Below the pieces are notes generated by a model, which was given only the letters and a program-made list of their open reading frames with translations, ran no database searches and was not told the DNA's origin. This document shows positions 39,555 through 50,327 of a stretch of 52,793 nucleotides of DNA, one piece after another. The stretch is from an uncultured Traorella sp. (GTDB lineage: Bacteria > Bacillota_I > Bacilli_A > Erysipelotrichales > Erysipelotrichaceae), in contig NZ_CALVGS010000047.1 of NCBI RefSeq assembly GCF_944327115.1, positions 1 through 52,793 on the forward strand, written 5' to 3'. The position numbers and the translations under genes are program-made. Position 1 is the first letter of the stretch. Each line of letters begins with the position of its first letter.

Positions 39555-40442
39555 TTATCGTTCATTATGATTAGGAGCAATCTTTTCCAGCTCCTGATAA
39601 TATGTAAATCCATTGCCGGTAACCTCCTGTGCATCTTGGACAACCAGGAAGGCATTCGGATCGATCTCATTTATAAGCTTATTTAATTTAGGATATTGCT
39701 TATTGTCAATGACAACAAGGACCACCTCACGTTCCTCCCGTGTATAACCGCCCTGTGCATGCAGCAGGGTAGCACCGCGATCAATCTCCGCAATAATGGC
39801 CTTCAGCATCTCTTCATAACGATTTGAAATGATCATTACAGACTTTGTTTTCTGTCCGCCAAAGCTGATGGCCTTGTCAATCATAAACGAGCTGGCATAT
39901 ACAGAAATCAGACCGATCAATGCTGCTTCGATCGAATAGGTGCTGATACCTAAGACCACTGTCAGGCCATCAATGATCAGGCAAGCGGTTGACAGCGGTA
40001 TATGCAGATATTTTTCCATTAACAAAGCAGGAATATCCATTCCACCTGTGCTTGAACCCGTACGGAAAACGATACCGACACCTAATCCTATAAAGACACC
40101 GGAATATAAGGAAGCTAAGATAGGACTCTCTGTCAAAGGCCTGCCTTGAACCAGATAGGTAAGCCCGCTTAAGAAAATAGGATAACAAAGCGTACTAAGC
40201 AGCGTCTTGAGGAAAAATGATCTCCCCAGCAATACCGACCCCACCAAAAATAATCCTATCGTAATGGCATTGATCAACAAAGTGGTGTCGATAAAAGGTA
40301 AAATCGGATGCAGGGCAACTGCAACACCGGCAACACCTCCTGATAAGATTTCATTTGGAACAATGAAGCAGGAAACAGACAGTGCCACAAAAAAGTTACC
40401 AACTAAAATCAAAATAATATTTAAAACCGTATCTTTCTTCAT
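39555..40442 (-). CDS. YitT family membrane protein
   Basis: 295 residues from ATG 40442 (AGGAGGG 6 bp upstream). Five to six membrane helices in the N-terminal 200 residues (ISGGVAGVA-like LSGGVAGVAVALH; GLGVGIVFRTGSSTGGMDI) form two DUF161 units, followed by the soluble DUF2179 domain (about residues 220-280). Common in Firmicutes; the function is not established. It lies after the prfB terminator. Confidence 0.9.
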   Translation of the reverse strand: MKKDTVLNIILILVGNFFVALSVSCFIVPNEILSGGVAGVAVALHPILPFIDTTLLINAITIGLFLVGSVLLGRSFFLKTLLSTLCYPIFLSGLTYLVQGRPLTESPILASLYSGVFIGLGVGIVFRTGSSTGGMDIPALLMEKYLHIPLSTACLIIDGLTVVLGISTYSIEAALIGLISVYASSFMIDKAISFGGQKTKSVMIISNRYEEMLKAIIAEIDRGATLLHAQGGYTREEREVVLVVIDNKQYPKLNKLINEIDPNAFLVVQDAQEVTGNGFTYYQELEKIAPNHNER

Positions 40443-40458
40443 CGACATCCCTCCTTTA

Positions 40459-40475
40459 AAAAGAGTAGACACTGT

Positions 40476-40477
<2 letters not shown>
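40459..40477 (-). terminator. Terminator containing the prfB stop codon
   Basis: Perfect 9-bp arms GAGTAGACA and TGTCTACTC one base apart, then TTTTT on the minus strand. The TAG stop of prfB is part of the stem. Confidence 0.85.
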
Positions 40478-41575
<1,098 letters not shown>

Positions 41576-41576
<1 letters not shown>

Positions 41577-43921
41577 TATTTCTTATACTCTCTGTATCTT
41601 ACTTCAATCTTCATTCTGTTGGCAAAGAATACAACTTCACGGGCAATATTTTCCATCATTTCCTCAAACATTGCATAACCCTCTTCTACATAAGCCTGCA
41701 AAGGACGGTCCTGTGCATATGAACGAAGATAGATACCGCTTCTTAATTTATCCATCGTATCAATATGATCGATCCAGTTACGATCCATATTTTTCAAAAC
41801 GATCGTCTTTTCAAAAGGAAGATAATTTTCTTTCACATCCTCGATCTTATCATTGTAGAACTTCCAATCTCTTTCAAGACACAGATCCACAACGCTCTTG
41901 AGATCCTTACCGTCAATTTCCTCTAAAGTTACCATATCTTCCGGACATCCCAATACCTTTAAACCCGCCAACAGCTGTTCACCGTTGACCTTTGAAGATT
42001 TAGGATCCGAATTATTCGCAACGACCTGATTAAAGACCCTTGTAAACATTTCATATACAACTGAATGAACGTCATCATTATTCAATACATAATCTCTCTG
42101 TTCATACATGACCTCACGCTGTTGTCTTAAGACATCATCGTATTCCAACAAGGACTTACGAATATCATAGTTCTGTCCTTCAACACGCTTCTGAGCACTT
42201 GAAATAGCCTTTGTTACCATGCTGGACTCAATCTGGGTATCTCCCATCTTTTCAAATAAGCCTTCCAGTCTTTCACTGCCGAAACGAACCATCAGCTCAT
42301 CCTTTAATGAAACATAGAAGCGTGAGAATCCCGGATCCCCCTGACGTCCGCTTCGTCCACGCAGCTGGTTATCGATACGGCGGGATTCATGACGTTCACT
42401 TCCTAAAACAGCCAGGCCTCCCAATGCACGCACTTCATCATTAATCTTAATATCCGTACCACGTCCGGCCATATTGGTCGCAATCGTAACAGCGCCCTTC
42501 TCACCGGCATGCTTGATGATTTCTGCTTCACGGGCATGATTCTTCGCATTCAATACCTGATGCTTGATACCTTCTTTGGTAAACATCTCCGACAATCTTT
42601 CTGAAACCTCTACCGAAATCGTACCGATCAGAACCGGCTGACCTTTTTCATGCAGCTGCTTTGCCTCAGCCATCAATGCATCAAATTTAAGCTTTGGAGT
42701 ACGATAAACAACATCCGGATAATCGATACGCTGAACCGGACGGTTGGTAGGAACCACCAAAACACGCATATTGTAAGTATCTAAAAATTCTTCTTCTTCA
42801 GTCTTGGCCGTACCTGTCATACCGGCAAGCTTTTCATATAAACGGAAGAAATTCTGATATGTGATCGTAGCTAATGTTGCCGTTTCTTCCCGGATCTTAC
42901 ATCCTTCTTTGGCTTCCAAAGCCTGATGCAGACCATCAGAGAAAGCACGTCCTTTCATGATACGTCCCGTAAACTGGTCAACGATCACGATCTCACCATC
43001 ACTAACGACATATTCCACATCCTTCGTCATGATATAATTGGCTTTTAATGCCTGTGAGATATGATGTACCAGCTGGACATGCTGAAGATCATACAAATTA
43101 TTGATCTTAAACATCTTCTCTGCTCTATCCACACCGGAATCTGTTAAGTTGATCGCTTTTGACTGGACATCGATCACATAATCTTCCGGTGACAATGATT
43201 TAGCAAAGATATCTGCCTGACGATAATAATCAGCCGTCTGCTTCTTGCCTCCGGAAATGATCAGCGGTGTACGCGCCTCATCGATCAAAATAGAATCGAC
43301 CTCATCAATGATCGCAAAATGCAAGCCACGCATGACACGATCCTGTGGACGAGTGACCATATTATCACGAAGATAATCAAAACCTAATTCAGCATTCGTC
43401 GTATATGTAATATCGCACTTATACACATCCTGTTTCTGATAAATATTTAATTCTCTTTTATTTACACCGACCGTCATTCCTAAAAATTCATAGATCTGTC
43501 CCATCCATGCCGCATCACGTCCTGCCAGATAATCATTGACCGTAATGACATGAACGCCCTTGCCTTCAAGCGCATTCAGATATACGCACATGATAGATGT
43601 CAATGTCTTACCTTCACCTGTTTTCATCTCGGCAATATCTCCGCCATTGAGGATCAAGGCACCTAAGATCTGGACATAGAACGGAAATTCGCCTAAAACT
43701 CTTTTGGCAGCCTCACGAATCGTCGCAAAGGCCTCCGGGAGAATATCATCCTTGGTTTCTCCGTTTTTAAGCCTTTCCTTAAATTCATTTGTCTTAGCCT
43801 TCAGCTCATCATCGCTCAAGGCTGCCATCGTTGATTCATAAGCAACGACTTCATTGGCTTTTTTTTCGTATTGTTTCATTATACGTTTTTCTTCATTGAA
43901 TATATTGGTTAAAAATCCCAT
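41576..43921 (-). CDS. secA: Preprotein translocase ATPase SecA (short C-terminus)
   Basis: 781 residues from ATG 43921 (GGAGG 8 bp upstream). NBD1 Walker [12 protein letters not shown] (about residues 100-110), Walker [16 protein letters not shown] (about 205), preprotein cross-linking domain, NBD2 with [10 protein letters not shown] and [10 protein letters not shown] (about 485), [13 protein letters not shown]. Compared with the 840-900 residues of B. subtilis or E. coli it ends at EVRYREYKK, with no C-terminal linker or SEC-C zinc motif. Confidence 0.96.
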
Positions 43922-43963
43922 CTTCGTACCTCCATGTCTATATAGATATAGCATTACTAATTT

Positions 43964-43972
43964 ATTATATCA
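43964..43972 (-). promoter_or_regulatory. Extended -10 promoter of secA
   Basis: TGATATAAT on the minus strand, about 42 bp upstream of the start codon. Downstream of the csp terminator, so secA-prfB has its own promoter. Confidence 0.7.
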
Positions 43973-43993
43973 AAATAATCAAAGCAATTAAAC

Positions 43994-44021
43994 AAAAAAG
44001 TGAGGCAATGCCCACTTTTTT
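43994..44021 (-). terminator. Terminator of the first cold-shock gene
   Basis: AAAAGTG-GGC and GCC-CACTTTT arms with one bulged base, followed by T-runs on both strands. Confidence 0.85.
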
Positions 44022-44037
44022 CAGTTATTACATTTTT

Positions 44038-44235
44038 TTATAGTTTGACGATATTGTGAGCCTGCGGGCCACGATCTGTTTCAACCAGCTCAAATTCAAC
44101 GGCCGTATCATTTTCAATTGTCTTATATCCTTCCATCACAAGCTGTGAATAATGAAAAAATACATCCTTTCCGCCTTCGACCGTAATGAAACCATACCCC
44201 TTTTCCTGGTTAAACATCTTTACTTTTCCTTGCAT
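44038..44235 (-). CDS. Cold-shock domain protein (CspA family)
   Basis: 65 residues, one cold-shock OB fold. RNP1 KGYGFITVE and RNP2 DVFFHYSQL are present, so it should bind single-stranded RNA and DNA. It has its own promoter (TTGCAA, 17 bp, TATAAT at 44302-44274) with a leader of about 32 bases. Paralogue of the next gene upstream. Confidence 0.93.
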   Translation of the reverse strand: MQGKVKMFNQEKGYGFITVEGGKDVFFHYSQLVMEGYKTIENDTAVEFELVETDRGPQAHNIVKL

Positions 44236-44273
44236 AATCTTATACCTTTCTATGAAGCAACTTCATACACATC

Positions 44274-44302
44274 ATTATAAATGTTTTTGATTCCTTTTGC
44301 AA
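44274..44302 (-). promoter_or_regulatory. Promoter of the csp gene at 44038
   Basis: TTGCAA (44302-44297), 17-bp spacer, TATAAT (44279-44274) on the minus strand. Confidence 0.7.
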
Positions 44303-44309
44303 ATAAAAT

Positions 44310-44522
44310 TCAGACAACGCTTACTTCTTTTTTTACTACATTTTTGGCCTGAAGCCCTTTTTCAATCTCGATCGGATCAAACTCTACCAAAGCACCCTCT
44401 TCAAGAGTCTTAAACCCTGTGATCTGAATTTGTGTATAATGTACAAAATATTCCTTATTGTCATCTCCTACAATAAATCCAAATCCTTTTTCCTGGTTGA
44501 ACCATTTCACTTTGCCTTGCAT
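44310..44522 (-). CDS. Cold-shock domain protein in the comF operon
   Basis: 70 residues from ATG 44522, with AAAGGAG just upstream. RNP1 KGFGFIVGD and RNP2 EYFVHYTQI are both intact. It starts 45 bp after the comFC stop with no terminator visible between them, so it is probably co-transcribed with comFA-comFC. In many Firmicutes this position holds hpf/raiA. An in-frame extension to 44567 has no ribosome site. Confidence 0.9.
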   Translation of the reverse strand: MQGKVKWFNQEKGFGFIVGDDNKEYFVHYTQIQITGFKTLEEGALVEFDPIEIEKGLQAKNVVKKEVSVV

Positions 44523-44567
44523 AATTACTCCTTTCCGCACTTTCAGTATAGGAAATTCCGTTTTCAC

Positions 44568-45194
44568 TTACAACTGTTGTTTATCGCACATTTCGACAAA
44601 ACGGGGATGCACGCTCAATGCATACGCCTCCATGATCTCATCTTTTTTTCTTAATAAAGCAGCTGCCGCAAGCAGCGTATGACCGCTTGTTACCACATCA
44701 TCAAACAGATAAAAATCTTTTGCCGGAAAAGAGGTCCGTTGAATGACCGAATGGATTTTTTCCCTGTTTTGTGCACGTTGTAAGCTTTGCTTGTAATTTT
44801 TAGTTTTGATGAAACAATCGCATACCTCAACCTCACAGCAAGCCAGCATTTTTTTCAGGTGATGGAAGCCTCTGCTTTTCAGCTTATCCTCACTGCTGGG
44901 CATGATCACACATTGGCGATGTCGAAATATGTCAACCATTTTTTTCCTGTATTTCCATAAAAAAACATTCTCTAAAGCCACATCACATCCTTCCTTAAAT
45001 TGATATAAAAGGCTCTCCAAAAAGTCATCATACCGATAAAATGCATGTACCCTCAGATATCCATATGTATAGATACAATCATTTTTTATAAAACGATGCC
45101 GGCAATTTCCACAAATGATATCCTCTTCAAAAAGGTACTCTTTCAAAGTAACTCCCTCATCCAGTGCATTCATGCAAATCAAACAGTGATTCAT
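44568..45194 (-). CDS. comFC: ComFC phosphoribosyltransferase-like competence protein
   Basis: 208 residues. An N-terminal zinc finger (CLICMN at 4-9, CGNC at about 33) and the PRPP loop FYLFDDVVTSGHTL near residue 170 are present, with the usual RGFHHLKKM and QRAQNREKI elements. ComFC works with ComFA in uptake of transforming DNA. The first ATG is used because a later one would lose the first zinc cysteine; it overlaps the end of comFA by 38 bp. Confidence 0.92.
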   Translation of the reverse strand: MNHCLICMNALDEGVTLKEYLFEEDIICGNCRHRFIKNDCIYTYGYLRVHAFYRYDDFLESLLYQFKEGCDVALENVFLWKYRKKMVDIFRHRQCVIMPSSEDKLKSRGFHHLKKMLACCEVEVCDCFIKTKNYKQSLQRAQNREKIHSVIQRTSFPAKDFYLFDDVVTSGHTLLAAAALLRKKDEIMEAYALSVHPRFVEMCDKQQL

Positions 45195-46320
45195 TCATTT
45201 TCTGCAGTGCATAGATACATCTTTTCATTGCGTGATTTTTCCTATCGGCATAAAGAAGCGCAAATCCTTTTGGCTCCTTTGGATCCCTTCCAACACGTCC
45301 CACGATCTGAATCAGACTGGCTTCATCAAATACCGGATGTGCACTTTGTAAGACAGCGACATGAACTCCCTTAAAGGTAACGCCTCTTTCAAGAATCGTG
45401 GAGGTAAATAGTACAGTCAGCTGATGCTCTTTAAATCGTCTTAGCACTTCCTCTTTACATATCGTCTTTGACGTGAATGAAGCACACGGCATAAAAACAG
45501 ACAACCATTTTCCATAAGCATCAGACATCGCAATCGCAGGTACAAAAACTAACCACTGACCACCATATTTTTTCATAAACCACAATAAATGTATCAATTG
45601 AAAATAATGCGGAAGAATGAAGCATTGGGGAACGATTAACGGATGACCATGCGGACGAGTGAATAACTCGATCATTGATAGCTTGCCACTTTCTGCTTTT
45701 CGAAGCAATTGCCGGGAGGGAGTGGCACTTAGCAGCACCTTGACACCTTTACAGGCATTCATCGCGATTGCTTCCAGCATTTCATTATCCTTGTAAGGAA
45801 ATGCATCAACCTCATCAAGAATAAGAAGATCAAACGTATGATGATAACGATAAAGCTGGTGCATCGTACAAACGATCAAATCCCCATCATCAACCTCGGT
45901 ATGACCTTGACAAACCGCAATGACCTTTAGCCGTGGATAGGCCTTTCGTAATCTTTCACAGATTTCTAACACCACCTGCCTTCTGGGAATCGCAAAGCCT
46001 ACTTTTTTTCCTGCGTTAAGAAAGGCAGTTATCGTTTCAAAGCAGATTTCTGTTTTCCCTGCCCCACAGCAGGCATACACCAAAGAATCAATACCTCCAA
46101 GTGCATTTTCTTTAAGCCTGACAGAAGCCCTCTTTTGCGCATCTGTCAATTCAAAATTTAAATGAGCTTTTACACGGTGTTTTCTACACTTGTATGGTTT
46201 CGGTTGAATGACATCGGTTATGTTCACTCTGCCAAACTGGATACACTTACGACAATAGATCTGTTCCCCATCCTGATAAAAATATTTAGGATCTTCATTC
46301 CCGCAGCGAGGACACTGCAT
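45157..46320 (-). CDS. comFA: ComFA DNA translocase ATPase
   Basis: 387 residues. An N-terminal four-cysteine zinc site (CPRC at 3-6, CRKC at about 22), Walker A CCGAGKTEI (about residue 83), DEAD-like box LDEVDAFPY (about 160), motif III SATPS and motif VI IVGRVGRDP (about 345). It is the cytoplasmic motor that pulls single-stranded DNA into competent cells. It heads the comFA-comFC-csp unit behind the unusual promoter at 46328-46376. Confidence 0.94.
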   Translation of the reverse strand: MQCPRCGNEDPKYFYQDGEQIYCRKCIQFGRVNITDVIQPKPYKCRKHRVKAHLNFELTDAQKRASVRLKENALGGIDSLVYACCGAGKTEICFETITAFLNAGKKVGFAIPRRQVVLEICERLRKAYPRLKVIAVCQGHTEVDDGDLIVCTMHQLYRYHHTFDLLILDEVDAFPYKDNEMLEAIAMNACKGVKVLLSATPSRQLLRKAESGKLSMIELFTRPHGHPLIVPQCFILPHYFQLIHLLWFMKKYGGQWLVFVPAIAMSDAYGKWLSVFMPCASFTSKTICKEEVLRRFKEHQLTVLFTSTILERGVTFKGVHVAVLQSAHPVFDEASLIQIVGRVGRDPKEPKGFALLYADRKNHAMKRCIYALQKMNESLFDLHECTG

Positions 46321-46327
46321 CTATTCA

Positions 46328-46376
46328 CCTCCTACTCTTATATATGCACTCCATCGTCATTTTTCCCACTTTTTTT
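46328..46376 (-). promoter_or_regulatory. Competence-type promoter region of comFA, shared with rpn
   Basis: On the minus strand: AAAAAAAGTGGGAA, three bases, TGACGAT, seven bases, ATATATAAGAGTAGGAGG. The same blocks at identical spacing occur at 52156-52204 before rpn (40 of 49 identical). TATAAG could serve as -10, but no TTGACA-like box is at the normal distance, so an alternative sigma factor or activator is likely. Confidence 0.8.
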
Positions 46377-46379
46377 ATA

Positions 46380-46565
46380 AATTTTTACAAAAAATTTTTT
46401 TCGCAATCAGATAAGCCCATAAACCGGTCATGAAGGATTCAGACAAAAACTTGGTTTTATTAATTTTCTACTTTTTATTATTAAAATGATCATTCATATA
46501 ATTTTTATCGATAATATATTCAGATAGTCATAAGCTTGAAATAAATTCCATATAATTCATTAGTT
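46380..46565. other. AT-rich intergenic region between comFA and mntP promoters
   Basis: No gene. An A/T-tract stretch (46371-46402) lies beside the com promoter. I see no further structure before the mntP promoter at 46570. Confidence 0.5.
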
Positions 46566-46569
46566 TCTA

Positions 46570-46598
46570 TTGACAAAGAGGTCCAAATTGGTTAAATT
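46570..46598 (+). promoter_or_regulatory. mntP promoter
   Basis: TTGACA (46570-46575), 17-bp spacer, TAAATT (46593-46598), upstream of the riboswitch. Confidence 0.7.
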
Positions 46599-46603
46599 TA
46601 TAC

Positions 46604-46727
46604 TATCCTTTGAGGGAGTAGTTGGCTATATAGCGGTAATATCAACATACTGATGAAAATCTGGTGTTATCTTAAACAACAAGACTCATGGACAATGGTT
46701 TTTTTCTATTGTCCATGAGTTTTATTT
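46604..46727 (+). promoter_or_regulatory. yybP-ykoY manganese riboswitch with terminator
   Basis: The conserved loop GAGGGAGTAG (46612-46621) and the second loop AACATACT (46643-46650) are the two metal-binding parts of the yybP-ykoY aptamer. The expression platform is a 13-bp terminator, ACTCATGGACAAT (46684-46696) with ATTGTCCATGAGT (46708-46720), then a T-run. High manganese should favour antitermination and MntP synthesis. Confidence 0.9.
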
Positions 46728-46739
46728 TGGGAGGTTTAC

Positions 46740-47306
46740 ATGGACACATTTACATTAATTACTTGTGCAATCGGTTTATCAATGGATGCCTTTGCAGTTG
46801 CAATTTGCAAAGGATTGGCACTAAAAAAAATCAATTTTAAAAAACAGGCATTCGTCGGATTATGGTTTGGCGGCTTCCAAGCCTTGATGCCTTTGCTTGG
46901 TTATCTTCTAGGCATTAATTTCAGAGATTACATCACTTCGATCGATCACTGGATCGCTTTTATTCTTCTAGGCTTTATCGGTCTGAACATGATCAAAGAA
47001 TCATTGGATAAAGATGAATGTGAGGAGTGTGAAGATGCTTCGTTATCTTTTAGAAGCATGCTGATCTTAGCGATTGCTACCAGTATCGATGCCTTAGCTG
47101 TGGGAATCACATTTGCTTTTTTAGATGTCAATATCGTTACAGCAGTTTCATCTATCGGTATCATTACCTTTGTACTTTCAGCAATTGGTGTAAAAATAGG
47201 TCATGTCTTCGGTTCACGTTTAAAATCAAAAGCTGAATTAGCCGGAGGCATCGTCTTGATTCTTTTGGGCATTAAGATATTACTGGAACATCTGGGTATA
47301 TTTTAA
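46740..47306 (+). CDS. mntP: Manganese efflux pump MntP
   Basis: 188 residues, six membrane helices in two repeats. Each half carries the conserved Asp motif: [14 protein letters not shown] (about residue 13) and [15 protein letters not shown] (about 115). Cytoplasmic loop [10 protein letters not shown] is acidic and Cys-rich. It exports Mn(II). The riboswitch and a terminator precede it (GGGAGG before the ATG), and a strong hairpin follows. Confidence 0.95.
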   Translation: MDTFTLITCAIGLSMDAFAVAICKGLALKKINFKKQAFVGLWFGGFQALMPLLGYLLGINFRDYITSIDHWIAFILLGFIGLNMIKESLDKDECEECEDASLSFRSMLILAIATSIDALAVGITFAFLDVNIVTAVSSIGIITFVLSAIGVKIGHVFGSRLKSKAELAGGIVLILLGIKILLEHLGIF

Positions 47307-47337
47307 AAGCACAATGCAAATAATGCATTGTGCTTTT
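47305..47337 (+). terminator. Terminator of mntP
   Basis: Perfect 14-bp arms AAAAGCACAATGCA and TGCATTGTGCTTTT around AATAA, beginning within the stop codon. Confidence 0.9.
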
Positions 47338-47428
47338 AGCGTTTCAGATGTATTAAATATCTTTTTTAATCAAATACGATACATTTATGTATATTTATGT
47401 GAGGTCTTTCTATACAGGGGTTTGTTTT

Positions 47429-47440
47429 TGTATCGATACA
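47429..47440. promoter_or_regulatory. 12-bp palindrome TGTATCGATACA after the PTS operon
   Basis: A perfect palindrome just past the stop of the last SIS gene, with no T-run. A related half (ACGATACATTTATGTAT) lies 50 bp away. Purpose unclear. Confidence 0.35.
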
Positions 47441-47441
47441 T

Positions 47442-48167
47442 TTAATTTTTAAGATATTTTTTGTAGAATAAACGATATTTATATTTATCAAGAAGATGCT
47501 GATTATATTGCTCTCCGCCGTCAATGTTAACACTTCTCAGAACAGGCGGCTCATAACCGTTTTGTTTCAATTGTTTAATTGTTTCTACTACGATCCAGTC
47601 ATAGATAAAGGCTGTTATGATCGTAGAAGTCGGTCCTACTTTATCTGCAAGTCCTTCAACAGTTATCGTGGCATCTCCATAAACACAATGGTTATCAATG
47701 ACCAGATCGGCCAGTTCATATACCATCTTTCCTGATGAATGACGCGGTGTACATTTTTCCGCAAACTTCTTGGCATAGCAGGTAATGACCTTTACACCCA
47801 TATTCTTTGCATACTGGGCAATTTCTACGCTTATCGGATTACGGCTTGAATTAGAAGTAATCAAAACCAGATCATTTTCCTGCAGATCATAGTTCTGCAT
47901 AAATCTTGTTCCGACACCCTCTACCTGTTCATATAATCCTCTTCCCGCTTCATCCATTGCCTTGATCGGAACCAGTCCGCCCGCACGATGGCAAAGCTCG
48001 ATAGACAGGGTATGAGAATGACCGCTGCCAAACACATGAATCATTCCGCCTTTAGTGATCGTATCACAGAACATATCCACTGCTTTTTGGATATTCTCTT
48101 GTTCATTCTCCTTTACTTCCTTCAACTGATTGATCACATTATCATAATAATCAAAGCTTAAGCTCAT
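47442..48167 (-). CDS. SIS-domain sugar isomerase-like protein (copy 2)
   Basis: 241 residues from ATG 48167 (AGAGGTTG upstream). Sugar-phosphate-binding SIS loop HVFGSGHSHTLS (about residue 38) and ITSNSSRNPIS (about 105); TPRHSSGKMVYELADLVIDN is the conserved UPF0309-type block. It probably isomerises or deaminates the phosphosugar brought in by the PTS. It is a paralogue of the protein at 50328; the pair may bind each other. It starts 5 bp after the IID stop. Confidence 0.85.
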   Translation of the reverse strand: MSLSFDYYDNVINQLKEVKENEQENIQKAVDMFCDTITKGGMIHVFGSGHSHTLSIELCHRAGGLVPIKAMDEAGRGLYEQVEGVGTRFMQNYDLQENDLVLITSNSSRNPISVEIAQYAKNMGVKVITCYAKKFAEKCTPRHSSGKMVYELADLVIDNHCVYGDATITVEGLADKVGPTSTIITAFIYDWIVVETIKQLKQNGYEPPVLRSVNIDGGEQYNQHLLDKYKYRLFYKKYLKN

Positions 48168-48172
48168 TTTGA

Positions 48173-49033
48173 TCAACCTCTGGCAATAATTCCTAAAGCG
48201 CCTAAGATAAACATGGCAACCATGAGAATGAACGTGATCTTGATCGGCGTGATCTTTTTCTTCTGATACATCCAATAGACAACAGCCATCAATGCTACCG
48301 GCAGCAACTTAGGCATGAAAGAATTTAAAACATTTTGCAGTACGACAGCTCCTGCTGCGTCTTCAGGAACAGCACTGGTGATGACTTGAAGCGGTACACC
48401 TTGATAATCCAGCAAAAATGAGATTGGTGTAGAAACAGACAGCATGGAAGCAACCATACCACCAACGACTACCAGGCCTAAGACACCTGCACCAAAAGAT
48501 AATTTATCCATCAACTCCATTGACTGAGTCAGCTTCGATCCTTGTGAGAATCCGATATTCATCAATTTCCATTTTACAATAGATAATCCTATGATCAATA
48601 ACAGATCTATGATTGCCAACACCGCAATCGCAGACATGGCATTACCGCCAATAGCCATTGAAGCAGGAATTGAGAAGAAGATAGGCAAAATGATCGAAAA
48701 GTTCATGGTATCTCCGATACCTGCCATCGGGCCCATCAAAGAGGTCTTAATACCTTCGATAGTTTCCCCATCAGCCTTACCGAGCTCTAAGGCAGTAACC
48801 ATACCTAAAATAGGATAGGCTCCCCAAATCGTTGAGGTATTGAAGAAATGAGTATGACGCATCATGGCATTCTTTAATCCTTTTGGATCATCTTTATAAA
48901 CCTCTTCTAAAACAGGAGTAATTGAATTTAAGAAGCCAATGCCTTGCATACGCTCATATGACCATGAAAGCTGAAAGGTCAAAGCACGAATATAAACTTT
49001 CTTTAATAATTCTTTTGTTTCCTGCTTACTCAT
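48173..49033 (-). CDS. PTS mannose/fructose/sorbose family IID component
   Basis: 286 residues. N-terminal RALTFQLSWSYERMQGIGF (residues 14-32) and GLKNAMMRHTHFFNTS are typical of IID, followed by GTSL-type STIWGAYPILGMV and several membrane helices near the C-terminus. With IIC it forms the membrane channel. Its start shares a base with the IIC stop. Confidence 0.93.
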   Translation of the reverse strand: MSKQETKELLKKVYIRALTFQLSWSYERMQGIGFLNSITPVLEEVYKDDPKGLKNAMMRHTHFFNTSTIWGAYPILGMVTALELGKADGETIEGIKTSLMGPMAGIGDTMNFSIILPIFFSIPASMAIGGNAMSAIAVLAIIDLLLIIGLSIVKWKLMNIGFSQGSKLTQSMELMDKLSFGAGVLGLVVVGGMVASMLSVSTPISFLLDYQGVPLQVITSAVPEDAAGAVVLQNVLNSFMPKLLPVALMAVVYWMYQKKKITPIKITFILMVAMFILGALGIIARG

Positions 49034-49821
49034 TAGAATTCACCTCCAATTTGTTCAACTGCCTCATCTGTTTTATTTTCTTTATTTCTATACCATAATG
49101 TCGTATAAACGATTGCACAAACCAGGCCCAGCAAAGCAATGCCCAATGTCGGAACACCTAAATATGCACTTAATACAAATCCTAATACGACCCACCACCA
49201 TTGTTTTCTAAATGGCAGATATGTTAACAGGATTACAAATCCTAAAGCCGGCATCGCTGCACCGATTGCCTGGAAGCCACTTAATATAAAGCTGTTTTCA
49301 TTCAGCATCTCTACTACCTGGGCAGCAAAGGTATTTCCAAGCACACCTACGATCAATACAGGAATGATTCTTGATAATCCCCAAGGAATGACACCCAGAT
49401 AGTGGGATATATGGGCCTGCTTGATATTTCCTTCAGCAGCATATTTGTCAGCTCTTTGTGCACAGAAGGAATTGAGCGTACGTGCTAATACATCAGTATT
49501 CTGCGTAATGGCAGCCATAGCAACACCTGTCGTTAAACCAATATCAGAATTGTTTGTCAAGACACCTACCATGACACCGATAACTGCTCCTGTCGTATAA
49601 TCCGGAACAGCAGCTCCACCATAAGACCATACTCCCAAAGAAGTCATTTCCAGCATGGATCCTATTAAAACACCAAGCTCCACATTACCGGCAATAAGTC
49701 CGGCTGCCGTTCCTGCGATGATCGGACGATTCCAGAAACCTACACCTGTCGTAAGAACTTCCAGCTGGGCAATTGCTGCCCATATCGATAATATAATTAT
49801 TTGCAGTATTGATAATTCCAT
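49033..49821 (-). CDS. PTS mannose/fructose/sorbose family IIC component
   Basis: 262 residues, about seven membrane helices. FWNRPIIAGTAAGLIAGN (about residues 28-45) and EMTSLGVWSYGGAAVPDYT (about 58) are classic IIC motifs of the mannose family. One base separates it from the IIB gene. Confidence 0.94.
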   Translation of the reverse strand: MELSILQIIILSIWAAIAQLEVLTTGVGFWNRPIIAGTAAGLIAGNVELGVLIGSMLEMTSLGVWSYGGAAVPDYTTGAVIGVMVGVLTNNSDIGLTTGVAMAAITQNTDVLARTLNSFCAQRADKYAAEGNIKQAHISHYLGVIPWGLSRIIPVLIVGVLGNTFAAQVVEMLNENSFILSGFQAIGAAMPALGFVILLTYLPFRKQWWWVVLGFVLSAYLGVPTLGIALLGLVCAIVYTTLWYRNKENKTDEAVEQIGGEF

Positions 49822-49822
49822 T

Positions 49823-50311
49823 CTATACTCCTTTCATGATATCCTTAAAGCTTCTTTTCTGATCATTTGGCAACATTTGAAAATAAATATCAACATTGTT
49901 ATCAATAAACCATTGAATATCTTTGATTTCCTCATCAGTAGCAAAGATTTTTTCATTCAATTTCTTGGCTCCCTCTTTAAATGTCATATTGCCAATATTT
50001 AAACTATCATATTTATTCAGCAAAGCACCTTCAAACAATTTCCTTGCATCATGTATATTTTGTGTTAACAGAAATACATTTTCATTTGGTGCCAAGCCCC
50101 TATTTAAATAACCAATGACCTTTTCCACGCTTACCATAGACAGTCTTACCTGTTTAGGTGCAGCTATTTTCAAGATCTGTTGCTGTAAAGCATTTGATGC
50201 GACCGCATCATTTGCCAGAATGATATGATTTGGATTTACTGCTTTTGACCATGATATCGCTACCTGGCCATGGATCATCCGCTGATCAACACGAAAATGT
50301 ACAATTGGCAT
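49823..50311 (-). CDS. PTS mannose/fructose/sorbose family IIB component
   Basis: 162 residues from ATG 50311 (AGAGAGGTGAGAAG upstream). The phosphorylated histidine lies in VDQRMIHGQVAISW (about residue 15). It passes phosphate to the sugar at IIC/IID. No IIA domain is fused to it and none is encoded in the window, so IIA must come from elsewhere. Confidence 0.94.
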   Translation of the reverse strand: MPIVHFRVDQRMIHGQVAISWSKAVNPNHIILANDAVASNALQQQILKIAAPKQVRLSMVSVEKVIGYLNRGLAPNENVFLLTQNIHDARKLFEGALLNKYDSLNIGNMTFKEGAKKLNEKIFATDEEIKDIQWFIDNNVDIYFQMLPNDQKRSFKDIMKGV

Positions 50312-50327
50312 CTTCTCACCTCTCTTT

